From CAVVJA01 sp963809815 (GTDB lineage: Bacteria > Actinomycetota > Actinomycetes > Mycobacteriales > Jatrophihabitantaceae): a stretch of DNA of 64,000 bases. The stretch covers positions 62,001 through 126,000 of the forward strand of contig CAWELM010000013.1 in assembly GCA_963809815.1 (NCBI GenBank), given 5' to 3'. The position numbers and the translations under genes were made by a program. The notes under the pieces are model-generated. The model saw only the letters and a list, made by a program, of their open reading frames with translations. It was not told where the DNA came from and made no database searches. Below, piece by piece: positions 56,289 through 64,000 of the stretch (the stretch's first letter is position 1; each line of letters starts with the position of its first letter).

Positions 56289-57497
56289 GTGACCGCACCA
56301 CCGGGCCAGACCGCCGGGACGGGACCGCTCGGCGGACTCATCGTGGCCGACTTCTCGCGCGTTCTCGCCGGACCTTATTGCACGATGCTTCTCGCGGATC
56401 TGGGTGCCGACGTGATCAAGGTCGAGTCGCCGGCTGGTGATGACACCCGGCACTGGGTACCGCCGCTGCGCGGCGAGCTCGGTACCTACTATGCGGCGAT
56501 CAACCGCAACAAACGGTCCGTTGCACTCGATCTCGCTGACGACGTCGACCTCGCGACCGCACATGAGCTCTCCGCCCGGGCGGATGTCATGATCGAGAAC
56601 TTCCGACCCGGCGCGCTCCGCCGGTTCGGGTTGGACTACGAGTCGGTCGCTGCGCGCAACCCGACGGTCATCTACAGCTCGATTAGCGGCTTCGGGTCGG
56701 GCCAGGGCGCCGCCCTTCCCGGCTACGACCTGCTGGTACAGGCGGTCTCCGGCCTGATGAGCCTGACCGGTTCGCCGGACGGTCCGCCGTATCGCGCCGG
56801 CATCAGTGCTTTCGACGTCATGACCGGCCTGCACTCAGCGATGGGCATTCTGGCCGCACTGCACTACCGCGACCGCACCGGAACCGGGCAACACGTCGAG
56901 GCGAGCCTGCTGGCGTCGGCCCTGTCGGCGATGGTCAACCAGACCTCGGCGTACGTCGCCGGCAACGTTGTGCCGCATCGCATGGGCAACTCGCACCCGT
57001 CGCTGTTCCCGTACGAGCCGCTACCTACCGCTGATGGCGAGATCATTGTCATTGCGGGCAACGATCGCCAGTTCCGCAAGCTCGCCGCCGCCCTCGGGAT
57101 CGCGGAGGTTGCGGACGACCCGCGGTTCGCGTCCGTGCATCAGCGCAACATCAACCGCGAGCAGCTGCGCCCACTGTTGGTCGGCCGATTGGAGACCAAA
57201 TCGGCGCAGGAGTGGTTCGACGTGCTCAGCGCGGCGGACATCCCGTGCGGTCCTATCAACGACGTTCGCGGCGGCATCGAACTCGCCACCGACCTCGGGC
57301 TCGAGCCGGTCGCATTGGCCGGCGATGTGCCTACTGTCAGGCACCCGCTTCGGTTCTCCGAGACCCCGCCTCGCTATGACCTACCGCCACCGGCACTGGA
57401 CGAACATGGCGACGATATCCGGGCCTGGCTCGGCCAACCGGCAGCCCGCGTCCGCACCCTCGGCGCGTCCGACTCGGCGCCCGTGCCGTCGGCCTGA
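56289..57497 (+). CDS. CaiB/BaiF-type (class III) CoA-transferase
   Basis: A 402-residue family III CoA-transferase. The N-terminal GLIVADFSRVLAGPYCTMLL followed by ADLGADVIKVE is the signature, and the catalytic Asp lies in GYDLLVQAVSGL (~residue 145). AGISAFDVMTGLHSAMGILA and GQHVEASLLASALSAMVNQT follow. It moves CoA between carboxylic acids. I start at GTG 56289, with AGGAG 9 bases upstream. A citrate-synthase-like lyase gene lies 37 bp downstream, suggesting that a ring-cleavage product is activated to a CoA ester and then cleaved. Confidence 0.9.
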   Translation: MTAPPGQTAGTGPLGGLIVADFSRVLAGPYCTMLLADLGADVIKVESPAGDDTRHWVPPLRGELGTYYAAINRNKRSVALDLADDVDLATAHELSARADVMIENFRPGALRRFGLDYESVAARNPTVIYSSISGFGSGQGAALPGYDLLVQAVSGLMSLTGSPDGPPYRAGISAFDVMTGLHSAMGILAALHYRDRTGTGQHVEASLLASALSAMVNQTSAYVAGNVVPHRMGNSHPSLFPYEPLPTADGEIIVIAGNDRQFRKLAAALGIAEVADDPRFASVHQRNINREQLRPLLVGRLETKSAQEWFDVLSAADIPCGPINDVRGGIELATDLGLEPVALAGDVPTVRHPLRFSETPPRYDLPPPALDEHGDDIRAWLGQPAARVRTLGASDSAPVPSA

Positions 57498-57534
57498 CGC
57501 CAGCGACCGCAGCTACGACCGGGAAGGTGCCATC

Positions 57535-58323
57535 GTGACCGACTTGCAGTTCCCCACCTCGCTCGGCATCTCGACCCCGGACACCATCACGCTGCTTGGT
57601 CGGGATCTGCCGAGCCAGTTGCTAGGCAAGATCAGCTTCGGCGAGCTGGCCTACCAGTTGATCACCCTGCGGCCGCCGTCCAGAGGCCAAGCTCGCGTGT
57701 TCGAGGCCGTCCTCGTCGCGCTCGCCGATCACGGATTCACGCCGACGGCTATCGCCGCGCGACTCACTTACCTCAGCGCACCGGACTCGATCCAAGGCGC
57801 GCTCGCGGCTGGGCTGCTCGGCGGGGGCTCGCGATTTCTCGGCGTCAGTGAAGACACCGGCGAATTCCTCGCTGAAACACTGGCCACCGTCGACACCCTG
57901 CCCATCGACGACCCGGGCTGGGACGCACTCGCGACGGCGGCGGTTGAGGGCCGCCGGGACGCCGGCGCTTATGTACCGGGACTTGGCCACCACCTGCACA
58001 AGTCCGGCGATCCGCGCACCGCCGTGATCATCGAGATCGCGCGCGAGGAGGGCCAGTACGGTCCGCACCTGGCGCTGTTCGAAGCGGTGGGCCGGATCGC
58101 GCCCGTCGTACTGGGCCGGTCACTTCCACTTAACGGGGCCGGCGCGTGCGGCGCAGCCCTAGCCGATATCGGCATTCCGCTCGGCCTGCTGCGCGGCGTC
58201 GTGCTGCTCGCACGCTGCGCCGGGCTGCTCGGTCATCTAGCCGAGGAGATGCGCAATCCCATCGCGAACGACATCTTCCGCACCGTCGAGTCACACGCCG
58301 TGTACGTCGAACCGCGGTACTAA
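57535..58323 (+). CDS. Citrate-synthase-like citryl-CoA lyase
   Basis: A 262-residue short citrate-synthase-fold protein. It has RPPSRGQARVFEAVLVALAD near the start, then AAGLLGGGSRFLGVSEDTGE, YVPGLGHHLHKSGDPRTAVI (the His/Gly motif GxGHxxxKxxDPR of citrate synthases) and GRSLPLNGAGACGAALADIG. It lacks the N-terminal third of full citrate synthase, as do proteins called citryl-CoA lyase. It would split a citryl-CoA-like ester to acetyl-CoA (or analogue) and a keto acid. GGGAAGG precedes GTG 57535. With the CoA-transferase gene it may form a two-step cleavage of a hydroxy-acid from the extradiol pathway; this is inference. Confidence 0.87.
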   Translation: MTDLQFPTSLGISTPDTITLLGRDLPSQLLGKISFGELAYQLITLRPPSRGQARVFEAVLVALADHGFTPTAIAARLTYLSAPDSIQGALAAGLLGGGSRFLGVSEDTGEFLAETLATVDTLPIDDPGWDALATAAVEGRRDAGAYVPGLGHHLHKSGDPRTAVIIEIAREEGQYGPHLALFEAVGRIAPVVLGRSLPLNGAGACGAALADIGIPLGLLRGVVLLARCAGLLGHLAEEMRNPIANDIFRTVESHAVYVEPRY

Positions 58324-58744
58324 CCCAACCGGCGACGTCTGGACGCGCCGGGCCGCCTGCCCGTCAGGGGTGTCACGCCCGTGTGCTGCCGCCTCGGGCT
58401 TCCGTACGCGTCCCTGCCGCAGAAGTCGACATCCGTAGGCCGCGGACTTGCGGGGCTTATCGCGTAGCTCGAGACGGTCCGCCACCGGTCGCTTACTCGG
58501 GGCCTTCATGATGATTCGCGTGTTAGAACGCATTTTAACGGTCTGTTAACGGCGCGGCTTTTAGGGTCTTTGATGGCAAGTGGCTCGTCTGGGCTGCTTG
58601 GCTATCTTGGGAGCTTCCCGTGGATGGTTTGCCGGATCTGTGTCGAGAACGGCAGCTAACGCAGAGGCGCGCGATCGACCGGCCCGTGCGCCGACCCAAC
58701 TCTTTTTCAGCCGGTAGGTCTCGTCTCCCAAACGGAGGTTCTCG
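58324..58744. other. 421-bp intergenic region before the GH3 gene
   Basis: No gene is supported. At 58535-58541 and 58546-58552 there are two direct TTAACGG repeats, 11 bp (one helical turn) apart, in an AT-richer patch. This is a possible operator upstream of the glucosidase gene. Short reverse readings there are not family-like. The rest shows nothing I can name. Confidence 0.5.
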
Positions 58745-61054
58745 ATGACACGTGTGCGTTTACGCAGACATCGAATCGTCAACAGGCGGCACGCTGTGGT
58801 CGCTGTACTCGCGCTGACCGCCAGCCTGCTGGTTGGCGGTCTCGCCGCGAGTAACGCGGGGAGCGCGCCGGGTGGGCCGCCTGTCGAGGCACGGGTGAAC
58901 GCCCTTCTCGCGAAAATGACGCTCGACGAGAAGCTGGAGCAGATGCAGCTACTCGCCGACTTCCAGGCAACCCCGGCCGAAGCGGCGAAGGGTATCGGTG
59001 GCGTTTTCAGCCTCACTGACCCGGTGAAGATCAACCAGCTGCAGCATGTCGCGGTGGAACAGTCCAGGTTGCACATTCCGATCCTGTTCGCCTTCGACAC
59101 GATCCACGGCTTCCGGACCGTGTTCCCGATTCCGCTCGGCGAGGCGAGCAGCTTCGACCCCGGAGTCGCGACCGCGGACGCGACCTTCGGGGCACGCGAG
59201 ACGGCAGCGACCGGTATCAAGCAGATCTACAGCCCGATGGTCGACGTCTCGCATGACCCTCGGTGGGGACGCATTGCCGAAGCCTCGGGCGAGGACCCAT
59301 ACCTCGGATCGGTCATGGCGGCGGCCAAGGTGCACGGCGATCAGGGCGCTAGTTACAGCGCTGCCGACAAGGTGGTCGCGAGTGTCAAGCACCTGGCCGC
59401 GTACGGCCAGCCTGAAGGTGGCCGGGAGTACAACACGACCGACATGTCGACGCAGGTCCTGTACAACCTGTACCTGCCGCCATACAAGGCCGCAGTGGAT
59501 GCGGGCGTAGGCACCGCGATGTGCTCGTTCAATGCGATCAACGGCGTGCCTGGGTGCGCGAATCCCGAGATCGAAACCGACATCCTGAGAGATCAGTGGG
59601 GCTTCGATGGGTTCGTGGAAAGTGACTACACCGCGGTGGCCGAGCTGCGGGCCTGCCCACCGGTGAATCCGAATACTGGGCCGTGCGGTCATGGCGTGGC
59701 TGCGGACGGTCCGCAGGCTGCTCAGTTGGCGATCAATGCCGGCACGAACATGGAGATGGTCAGCACCAACTTTGTCGACTTTGGCAAGCAGCTCCTCGCT
59801 CAGGGCAAGATCACTCTCCCCGACATCAACAACGCGGTGCGGGCCATCCTGCGGGTCAAGTTCCGCGCCGGGCTGTTCGAGCACCCCTACGTCGACCCCT
59901 CGAAGGCAGACGCAGCCCAGCTGCTGCCCGACGCCGTAGCGGCGGAGCGATCGGCGGCGAGCAAGTCGATGGTGTTGCTCAAGAACGACAACAGCACGCT
60001 GCCACTCGATGCGACCAAGTCTGTCGCCGTGATCGGCCCGCTTGGCGACGACCAGCACGACATGCTCGGTCCATGGTGGGGCACCGGCAAGGACACGGAC
60101 GCGGTCTCCCTGTACACCGGCATCAAGGCGCAGGACCCGAACACGACGTTCACCAAGGCCTGCGACCTGCCGAACACGGAACCTCCGCAGTACAACCCCG
60201 CGGACGACTGCCCGGTCGGCCCCGGGTTCGACCAGGCCGTGGCTGCGGCCCAATCGGCCGACCAGATCGTGCTGGCGCTCGGCGAGACCCGAGAGATGAG
60301 TGGCGAGGCCACGTCGCGCAGCAACATCGACCTGCCCGGCCAGGAGCAGGAGCTGATCAACCGGATAGCGGCGCTCGGCAAGCCGTTCACCGTCGTGCTG
60401 TTCAACGGCCGCCCGCTGACTCTGACCAACGTCGCGGCCAAGTCGCCGGCCATCCTCGAGGCGTGGTTCCCGGGCGTACAGGCCGGCAACGCGACGGCCG
60501 ACGTACTGTTCGGCAAGGTCAACCCGGGCGGCAAGCTGCCGGTGTCCTTCCCGGTCAACATCGGACAAGTGCCGATCTACTACAACCACGAGCCCACCGG
60601 TCGCCCGTGCGACATCACGTCCAAGTACAACTCGCGCTACCGCGACCTGACCACGTGCGACCCGCTGTACTCGTTCGGATATGGGCTGAGCTACACCACG
60701 TTCAGTATCTCCAACCTGCAGCTCAGCTCCGCGACGATGTCGTCGAAGGGCAGCGTTAAAGCCACCGTCAATGTCACCAACACCGGGACTCGCGCGGGCG
60801 ACGAGGTCGTGCAGCTCTACATCCACGATCCGGTGGCGAGCATCTCGCAGCCGGTACGCCGGTTGCGCGCGTTCGAGCGCGTGACTCTAACACCCGGTCA
60901 GACCAAGGCAGTCTCGTTCTCACTCAACCGGAATGATGTCGGCTTCTACGACAACATGGGTAAGTTCGTCGTCGAACCGGGTCAGATCGATGTCTACGTC
61001 GGAGACAGCTCCAAGGCGACCCTGACCAAGTCGTTCACTGTCACCGCCAAGTAG
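58745..61054 (+). CDS. bglX: Secreted glycoside hydrolase family 3 beta-glucosidase (BglX-like)
   Basis: A 769-residue exported GH3 enzyme. The signal peptide includes RHAVVAVLALTASLLVGGLA and ends near NAGSAPG. Domain 1 (TIM barrel) has PILFAFDTIHGFRTVFPIPL and SFDPGVATADATFGARETAA; the nucleophile Asp is in GFDGFVESDYTAVAEL near residue 295. Domain 2 has SMVLLKNDNSTLPL, and VLALGETREMSGEATSRSNI near residue 513 holds the acid/base region. A fibronectin-III-like domain ends the chain (LYSFGYGLSYTTF onward). It splits beta-glucosides outside the cell. GGAGG is 8 bases before ATG 58745. It stands alone, with no sugar transporter beside it. Confidence 0.94.
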   Translation: MTRVRLRRHRIVNRRHAVVAVLALTASLLVGGLAASNAGSAPGGPPVEARVNALLAKMTLDEKLEQMQLLADFQATPAEAAKGIGGVFSLTDPVKINQLQHVAVEQSRLHIPILFAFDTIHGFRTVFPIPLGEASSFDPGVATADATFGARETAATGIKQIYSPMVDVSHDPRWGRIAEASGEDPYLGSVMAAAKVHGDQGASYSAADKVVASVKHLAAYGQPEGGREYNTTDMSTQVLYNLYLPPYKAAVDAGVGTAMCSFNAINGVPGCANPEIETDILRDQWGFDGFVESDYTAVAELRACPPVNPNTGPCGHGVAADGPQAAQLAINAGTNMEMVSTNFVDFGKQLLAQGKITLPDINNAVRAILRVKFRAGLFEHPYVDPSKADAAQLLPDAVAAERSAASKSMVLLKNDNSTLPLDATKSVAVIGPLGDDQHDMLGPWWGTGKDTDAVSLYTGIKAQDPNTTFTKACDLPNTEPPQYNPADDCPVGPGFDQAVAAAQSADQIVLALGETREMSGEATSRSNIDLPGQEQELINRIAALGKPFTVVLFNGRPLTLTNVAAKSPAILEAWFPGVQAGNATADVLFGKVNPGGKLPVSFPVNIGQVPIYYNHEPTGRPCDITSKYNSRYRDLTTCDPLYSFGYGLSYTTFSISNLQLSSATMSSKGSVKATVNVTNTGTRAGDEVVQLYIHDPVASISQPVRRLRAFERVTLTPGQTKAVSFSLNRNDVGFYDNMGKFVVEPGQIDVYVGDSSKATLTKSFTVTAK

Positions 61055-61077
61055 CCGAGGAGGTAACCTAGCCGCTT

Positions 61078-61125
61078 CGTGATCTTGGGCTTGATGCCGA
61101 ACAGCGCGTCAGGTCCGAGATCACG
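61078..61125 (+). repeat. Dispersed TGATCTTGGGCTTG stem-loop between convergent genes
   Basis: CGTGATCT (61078-61085) and AGATCACG (61118-61125) are exact inverse complements around a 32-base loop that begins TGGGCTTG. It lies between the GH3 stop and the convergent hemerythrin gene, so it could act as a bidirectional terminator here. The same core occurs at three other intergenic places in the window. Confidence 0.6.
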
Positions 61126-61167
61126 GGGCGGTTAGCGGCGGTAGCGGCGACGAACGAAGTCCGAGCC

Positions 61168-61677
61168 TCATTCGTTGTCCTTGACGTACTTCTTCGGGTC
61201 CTTGTCGACGATCGGTACGCCGGTAAAGTGCTCGGCCTCGTAGGCGATGAACGCGACCGCGATCTTGTGCCGAGTCTCGAGGTCGACGTGCCGGCGAAAA
61301 TCACGTAGCCCTTCGTGCTCCTCCTCCCCCATGTGCTCGTCATTGGCCTTGCGGGCTGCCATCACGCCCTGCCACCACCCATTCGAGCCGACGCCATGGA
61401 GGGACGCCGCGCGAATCCCGTCGCGGATCTCGTTATGGTCGCCGATGGCATCTATGGTTTCCTCGGCCTCGGTGCTGTCCTTGAGCCGCTCGCCGAGCTT
61501 GAGCAGCTCCGGATAGAAGTAGACCTCTTCCGCCTCGGCGTGCACCTCGAGCATGGCCGACAAGCGGTTCCATAGGACCTGCAGCGTTTGGGTATCGGAC
61601 TGATCGACTTCGTCGATGCGAGCGAACATTCGGCGCTGCTCTTCATGATCAGCAAGGATGATCTCTGTGATGTCCAT
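61168..61677 (-). CDS. Hemerythrin HHE-domain protein
   Basis: A 169-residue hemerythrin-like protein. The di-iron or cation-binding helices are ITEIILADHEEQRRMFARID, LEVHAEAEEVYFYPELLK, DHNEIRDGIRAASLHG and HMGEEEHEGLRDFRRHVDL. The His and Glu pattern is complete for the HHE family. Such proteins in actinobacteria respond to oxidative or nitrosative stress. The C-terminal tail (AEHFTGVPIVDKDPKKYVKD) is common in this group. The start is ATG 61677. A stem-loop at 61078-61125 separates it from the convergent GH3 gene. Confidence 0.92.
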   Translation of the reverse strand: MDITEIILADHEEQRRMFARIDEVDQSDTQTLQVLWNRLSAMLEVHAEAEEVYFYPELLKLGERLKDSTEAEETIDAIGDHNEIRDGIRAASLHGVGSNGWWQGVMAARKANDEHMGEEEHEGLRDFRRHVDLETRHKIAVAFIAYEAEHFTGVPIVDKDPKKYVKDNE

Positions 61678-61956
61678 GTCGTGTCACCTTCGCAAGATGG
61701 CCGAGTCGTTCCTACCGATCCTATGGTCACTCCGCGACGCGTCAGCGAACAGTCAGGACGTCCATCACGATGACGTCAAGATCGCGGAAATACTGACCAG
61801 ACGAAGGCGCCTGTCGTCTGGGTGACTGGTCCAGGCAGTGACGATCGGTCCGTGGCGGGCAGCAGCGCGGATCCGCCGCCCAGCGTCACGAATTGCAACG
61901 CGCTGGGTGACGAGGACTTTTCGAGCGGCCGAAAGTCAGTCTGCTCCGAAGCGCGG

Positions 61957-62136
61957 CTAGAACCGTGGTTCGAAGGGCGGCGCACCTGGGGGCGCACTCC
62001 CGGCCCGACGAGGGGCTGAATCAAGATCTCGCAGCCGGCGCTGTTGCCGTCGCGCAAACATCACTAGCACAACAAGCAGGATCGCGGCGAGAACCCCGAA
62101 AGTGACCAGGTTGCTCAGCATCGAGCTCAACTCCAT
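61957..62136 (-). CDS. Small single-pass membrane protein
   Basis: A 59-residue protein starting MELSSMLSNLVTFGVLAAIL, with one helix (VTFGVLAAILLVVLVMF), a basic stop-transfer stretch (ARRQQRRLRDLD) and a Pro-rich tail ending PPFEPRF. I do not recognise a family. The amphipathic design, N-outside helix and basic flank look like a real small membrane protein. No strong binding site is visible before ATG 62136. It is 108 bp from the ApbE gene on the same strand. Confidence 0.5.
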   Translation of the reverse strand: MELSSMLSNLVTFGVLAAILLVVLVMFARRQQRRLRDLDSAPRRAGSAPPGAPPFEPRF

Positions 62137-62220
62137 CAACTACCGGGGGACACCTGGCTGTCCAGGTCATGTCGATTTTACATCTTGCCCACAAAGTTAG
62201 ACCGCCAAACCCGGGATGGC

Positions 62221-62262
62221 GGCTCAGCCGGAGCGAACGTCGGCTCAGCCGGAGCGAACCTC
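62221..62262. repeat. 21-bp tandem duplication over the apbE stop codon
   Basis: Two 21-bp units (62221-62241 and 62242-62262), both starting GGCTCAGCCGGAGCGAAC, differ at one base. The second unit carries the stop codon of the ApbE gene (62245-62247 on the reverse strand). It appears to be a recent local duplication with no effect on the protein. Confidence 0.8.
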
Positions 62263-63036
62263 GGTCGGGATGCGCCAACCCGAGCTGCGATAGCAGGTGG
62301 CGTCCGCTGCAACGACCAGCGCTTCATACTCGTCGACGTCGGCTATCCAGCGCACTCCAGCTGGACCCATGACGAGCACGGCCGTCGCGTATGCGTCAGC
62401 CTGGGTCAGCGACGGACCCGTGACGGTAGCGCTGATCGCGCGTGTCGCCGGGTGGCCGGTGAACGGGTCGACGATGTGGGCGCCACGCTCGGCCGTCCCT
62501 GACGTCGCAACGGCGAAATCTCGGCCGGACACAACCGTAAGAACTCGCCTGGATTCGCGTGGGTCGCTTATGCCGACTGTCCAAGGCCTTCCAGAAGCCG
62601 CCTCGCCGACGAGCTGCATGTCGCCCCCGCCGTTTACGGCCTGGTTGGCGGTTCCGTGCGCGGTCAGCTGTCGGCTCGCGTGTTCAATGGCCCAGCCCTT
62701 CACAAGTCCGGTCGGATCGAGTCGACCGTTCGGCATGGCGGTGAAATAACCGCCAGTGACCACTTGGGCATCGGCACAGAGTTCGAGCACTTCGGCAACG
62801 TCTCGATGGGCAGCGTCCAACGTGATGTCACCGCGTTGCAGGCGGCAGATGTCGCTGTCGTACCGGTAGGTGCTGAACACGCGGTCGACCTCGTGCAGCC
62901 AGCTGACCACATCGCGGATGGCATGGTCCCAATTTCCCGGGTCACGGATGTCGATGGTGAACACGGTGCCCATGCAATGCTCGACATGTACCGTGCGCTG
63001 CTGTTCGGTGTGCGCTCGCGCCGTCGACGGTGTCAT
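62245..63036 (-). CDS. apbE: ApbE-family FMN transferase
   Basis: A 263-residue ApbE flavin transferase. EHCMGTVFTIDI is the N-terminal motif; LDPTGLVKGWAIEHASRQL holds the conserved DPxGxxKGxA; VNGGGDMQLVGE is the FAD/Mg-binding loop; VATSGTAERGAHIVDPFTG (TSG and HxxDPxTG) completes the active site. It uses FAD to attach FMN covalently to a Thr of partner proteins. The partner is the FMN-binding protein encoded directly upstream, whose stop overlaps this start by 4 bp (63033-63036). It lacks a lipobox, so it may act in the cytoplasm or be released. Confidence 0.93.
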   Translation of the reverse strand: MTPSTARAHTEQQRTVHVEHCMGTVFTIDIRDPGNWDHAIRDVVSWLHEVDRVFSTYRYDSDICRLQRGDITLDAAHRDVAEVLELCADAQVVTGGYFTAMPNGRLDPTGLVKGWAIEHASRQLTAHGTANQAVNGGGDMQLVGEAASGRPWTVGISDPRESRRVLTVVSGRDFAVATSGTAERGAHIVDPFTGHPATRAISATVTGPSLTQADAYATAVLVMGPAGVRWIADVDEYEALVVAADATCYRSSGWRIPTEVRSG

Positions 63037-63497
63037 TTCAGGCCAGCCTTGTCGAGCGCGCTCTGCAGAGACTGAACGTAACCCTGGCTGGTGTAGGTAG
63101 CCCCGGAGATCATGTCGATCTTCGCACTGCCCGCGGACAGCGCTTCTTGGTTGAGGGCTGGGATCGCGTAGGAGTTGATCTCCTGGTCACGGGGATTCTC
63201 GCTGGGGTACTCAACCGCCGTGACGTCGGAGAGCTTTCCGTTGGTCACGGTGATACGTACCTGGACCGGCCCCCATCGCGTATCAGCGGCGTCTCCGGTA
63301 ACCGTATTCGACGACGAGCCGGGAACGCTCGGGGTCGACGGTTCGCTCCCGGTGTTCGGCGTCCCGCCTGATGTGCTCGGACCGGTAGTGCTTATCGCCG
63401 CCGGCGGGTTTGCGACTGACGCCGAGTGCGTCTTGAACGACAGCAGACCGACCAGGCCGGCGATCGTGCCGACGATGGCGAATGCCACCCGACGCAT
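63033..63497 (-). CDS. FMN-binding domain protein (covalent flavin carrier)
   Basis: A 154-residue small flavoprotein. The N-terminal helix RRVAFAIVGTIAGLVGLLSF is a signal or anchor, followed by a Ser/Thr/Pro/Gly-rich linker to ~residue 68, then the FMN-binding domain (WGPVQVRITVTNGKLSDVTA). The flavin is expected to be attached to the Thr of ISGATYTSQG (SGAT motif) near residue 134. It would carry electrons outside the membrane from a partner reductase. The ApbE gene follows with a 4-bp overlap, and a ferric-reductase-like flavin enzyme precedes it by 26 bp, forming one redox unit. Confidence 0.93.
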   Translation of the reverse strand: MRRVAFAIVGTIAGLVGLLSFKTHSASVANPPAAISTTGPSTSGGTPNTGSEPSTPSVPGSSSNTVTGDAADTRWGPVQVRITVTNGKLSDVTAVEYPSENPRDQEINSYAIPALNQEALSAGSAKIDMISGATYTSQGYVQSLQSALDKAGLK

Positions 63498-63523
63498 GAC
63501 GATGTCTCTCTTCTTCCAGGAGC

Positions 63524-64000
63524 TCAGAATTCGAAGGACTCGTGGTGGATTTGCCGACGCGGCACCTCTGCTTCCCGAAGCGCAGCAACGACCGACTCCG
63601 CCATGCGATCCGGGCCGCAGACGTACACGTCGTGATTGCGAAGGTCAGGGATGTTCGCCATGAGCGCCTCCTTCGACAACGGGTCGTAGCCCAGCTCGCT
63701 CCGATGTCCGGTGACGATGTGCAGCTGCGCCCCACGCTGGTGAGCGATCGCGACGAGTTCGTCGCGGAACACGGTGGCGGCGTTGTGCCCGGCGCGGTAG
63801 ATCAAGGTGATGTCGCGCTTTCCGCCAGGCAGCGTCTCGAACAGCGCTCTTAGCGGGGTTATGCCGATCCCGCCTGCGATGAGCAGCACCTTGCGTCGGC
63901 GCCGGCGGATCGCGGTCATCGCGCCGTAGGGGCCTTCGGCGAACACGCGGGTGCCGGGCCGCAGGCGAGCGAGCGCGGAGCTGTGCTCGCCGAAGTCCTG
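63524..64000 (-). CDS. Ferredoxin/ferric-reductase NAD- and FAD-binding domain protein (5' end outside window)
   Basis: The last 158 residues of a longer protein whose N-terminus lies beyond the right edge. VFAEGPYGAMTA ends the FAD domain; KVLLIAGGIGITPLRALFET binds the nicotinamide cofactor; VYVCGPDRMAESVVAALREA is the CGP motif. The C-terminal QIHHESFEF fits ferredoxin-NADP reductases that follow a ferric-reductase-type membrane domain, so the missing part probably has membrane helices and heme His residues. It is the first gene of the run with the FMN-binding and ApbE genes and would supply electrons to the flavin carrier. Confidence 0.88.
   Translation of the reverse strand, partial: QDFGEHSSALARLRPGTRVFAEGPYGAMTAIRRRRRKVLLIAGGIGITPLRALFETLPGGKRDITLIYRAGHNAATVFRDELVAIAHQRGAQLHIVTGHRSELGYDPLSKEALMANIPDLRNHDVYVCGPDRMAESVVAALREAEVPRRQIHHESFEF

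Noticed and set aside
58949..60826. A 625-codon open reading frame on the reverse strand
   Set aside because: It is antisense to the well-supported GH3 gene, has no domain pattern and its composition is the mirror of high-GC codons.
1..64000. tRNA, rRNA, riboswitch or replication-origin features
   Set aside because: I looked for cloverleaf patterns, conserved rRNA stretches and DnaA-box clusters by eye and found none I could support; a covariance-model search would be decisive.

Overview
The window is high-GC DNA with dense, mostly short-gapped genes, GTG/TTG starts and several apparently leaderless genes. The gene set is actinobacterial: Mec/CysO/CysM sulfur-carrier cysteine synthesis, Lsr2, two-ACT SerB, F420-type oxidoreductases, an ECF41 sigma factor and a SARP/AfsR regulator. 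Two blocks keep an order I recall from Mycobacterium tuberculosis: pncB-clpS-DUF2017-mec-cysO-cysM-rhomboid-murI-phosphodiesterase-rph (Rv1330c to Rv1340) and serB-ctaD (Rv3042c/Rv3043c). I infer a soil-type actinomycete in or near Mycobacteriales/Jatrophihabitans/Frankia-like lineages; the genus cannot be named from sequence alone.

Layout. 1-6531: the 5' end of rph, then a segment not present in the mycobacterial order (DrrAB-type exporter, large AfsR-like regulator, YjbQ protein, polysaccharide deacetylase). 6583-15985: the conserved block, with a subtilase and a membrane sulfite-oxidase-like protein added. 16128-22192: NAD salvage (pncB plus a frameshifted pncA), serine synthesis (serB), cytochrome oxidase subunit I and a fused 2-oxoacid dehydrogenase E1. 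22152-27348: DNA glycosylase, CorA transporter, two alcohol/quinone dehydrogenases and a PAC2 protein. 27349-31210: an accessory zone with a CDF transporter, MBL hydrolase/HxlR pair, DHFR-like protein, AraC and transposase remnants, and repeats resembling IS ends. 31211-38669: LexA-controlled dinB, a large Hsp70-like/TIR/transmembrane fusion, an ABC-2 exporter, an ECF41 sigma factor and an LLM oxidoreductase. 38878-48572: membrane protein, MOSC-reductase-ferredoxin fusion, Lsr2, a four-gene run Fic/FGE/DUF2278/class V aminotransferase, and an excalibur lipoprotein. 48667-50161: ArsR-SRPBCC-DHFR operon with a perfect palindromic operator. 50328-58323: an aromatic-ring catabolic island. 58745-64000: a GH3 beta-glucosidase, hemerythrin, and an ApbE/FMN-binding/flavin-reductase redox module that runs off the right edge.

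Most striking points. The protein at 32548-34929 joins a degenerate Hsp70/actin-like domain, a conserved pre-TIR beta domain, a TIR domain with the catalytic-type Glu, a membrane helix and an extracytoplasmic tail; this is my best candidate for an undescribed sensing or defence protein. A 14-bp LexA-type palindrome contains the dinB start codon. An ECF41-type promoter lies 8 bases upstream of the ECF41 gene itself. pncA is broken by a single-base frameshift. Divergent alkA and corA share the tetranucleotide CATG as both start codons.
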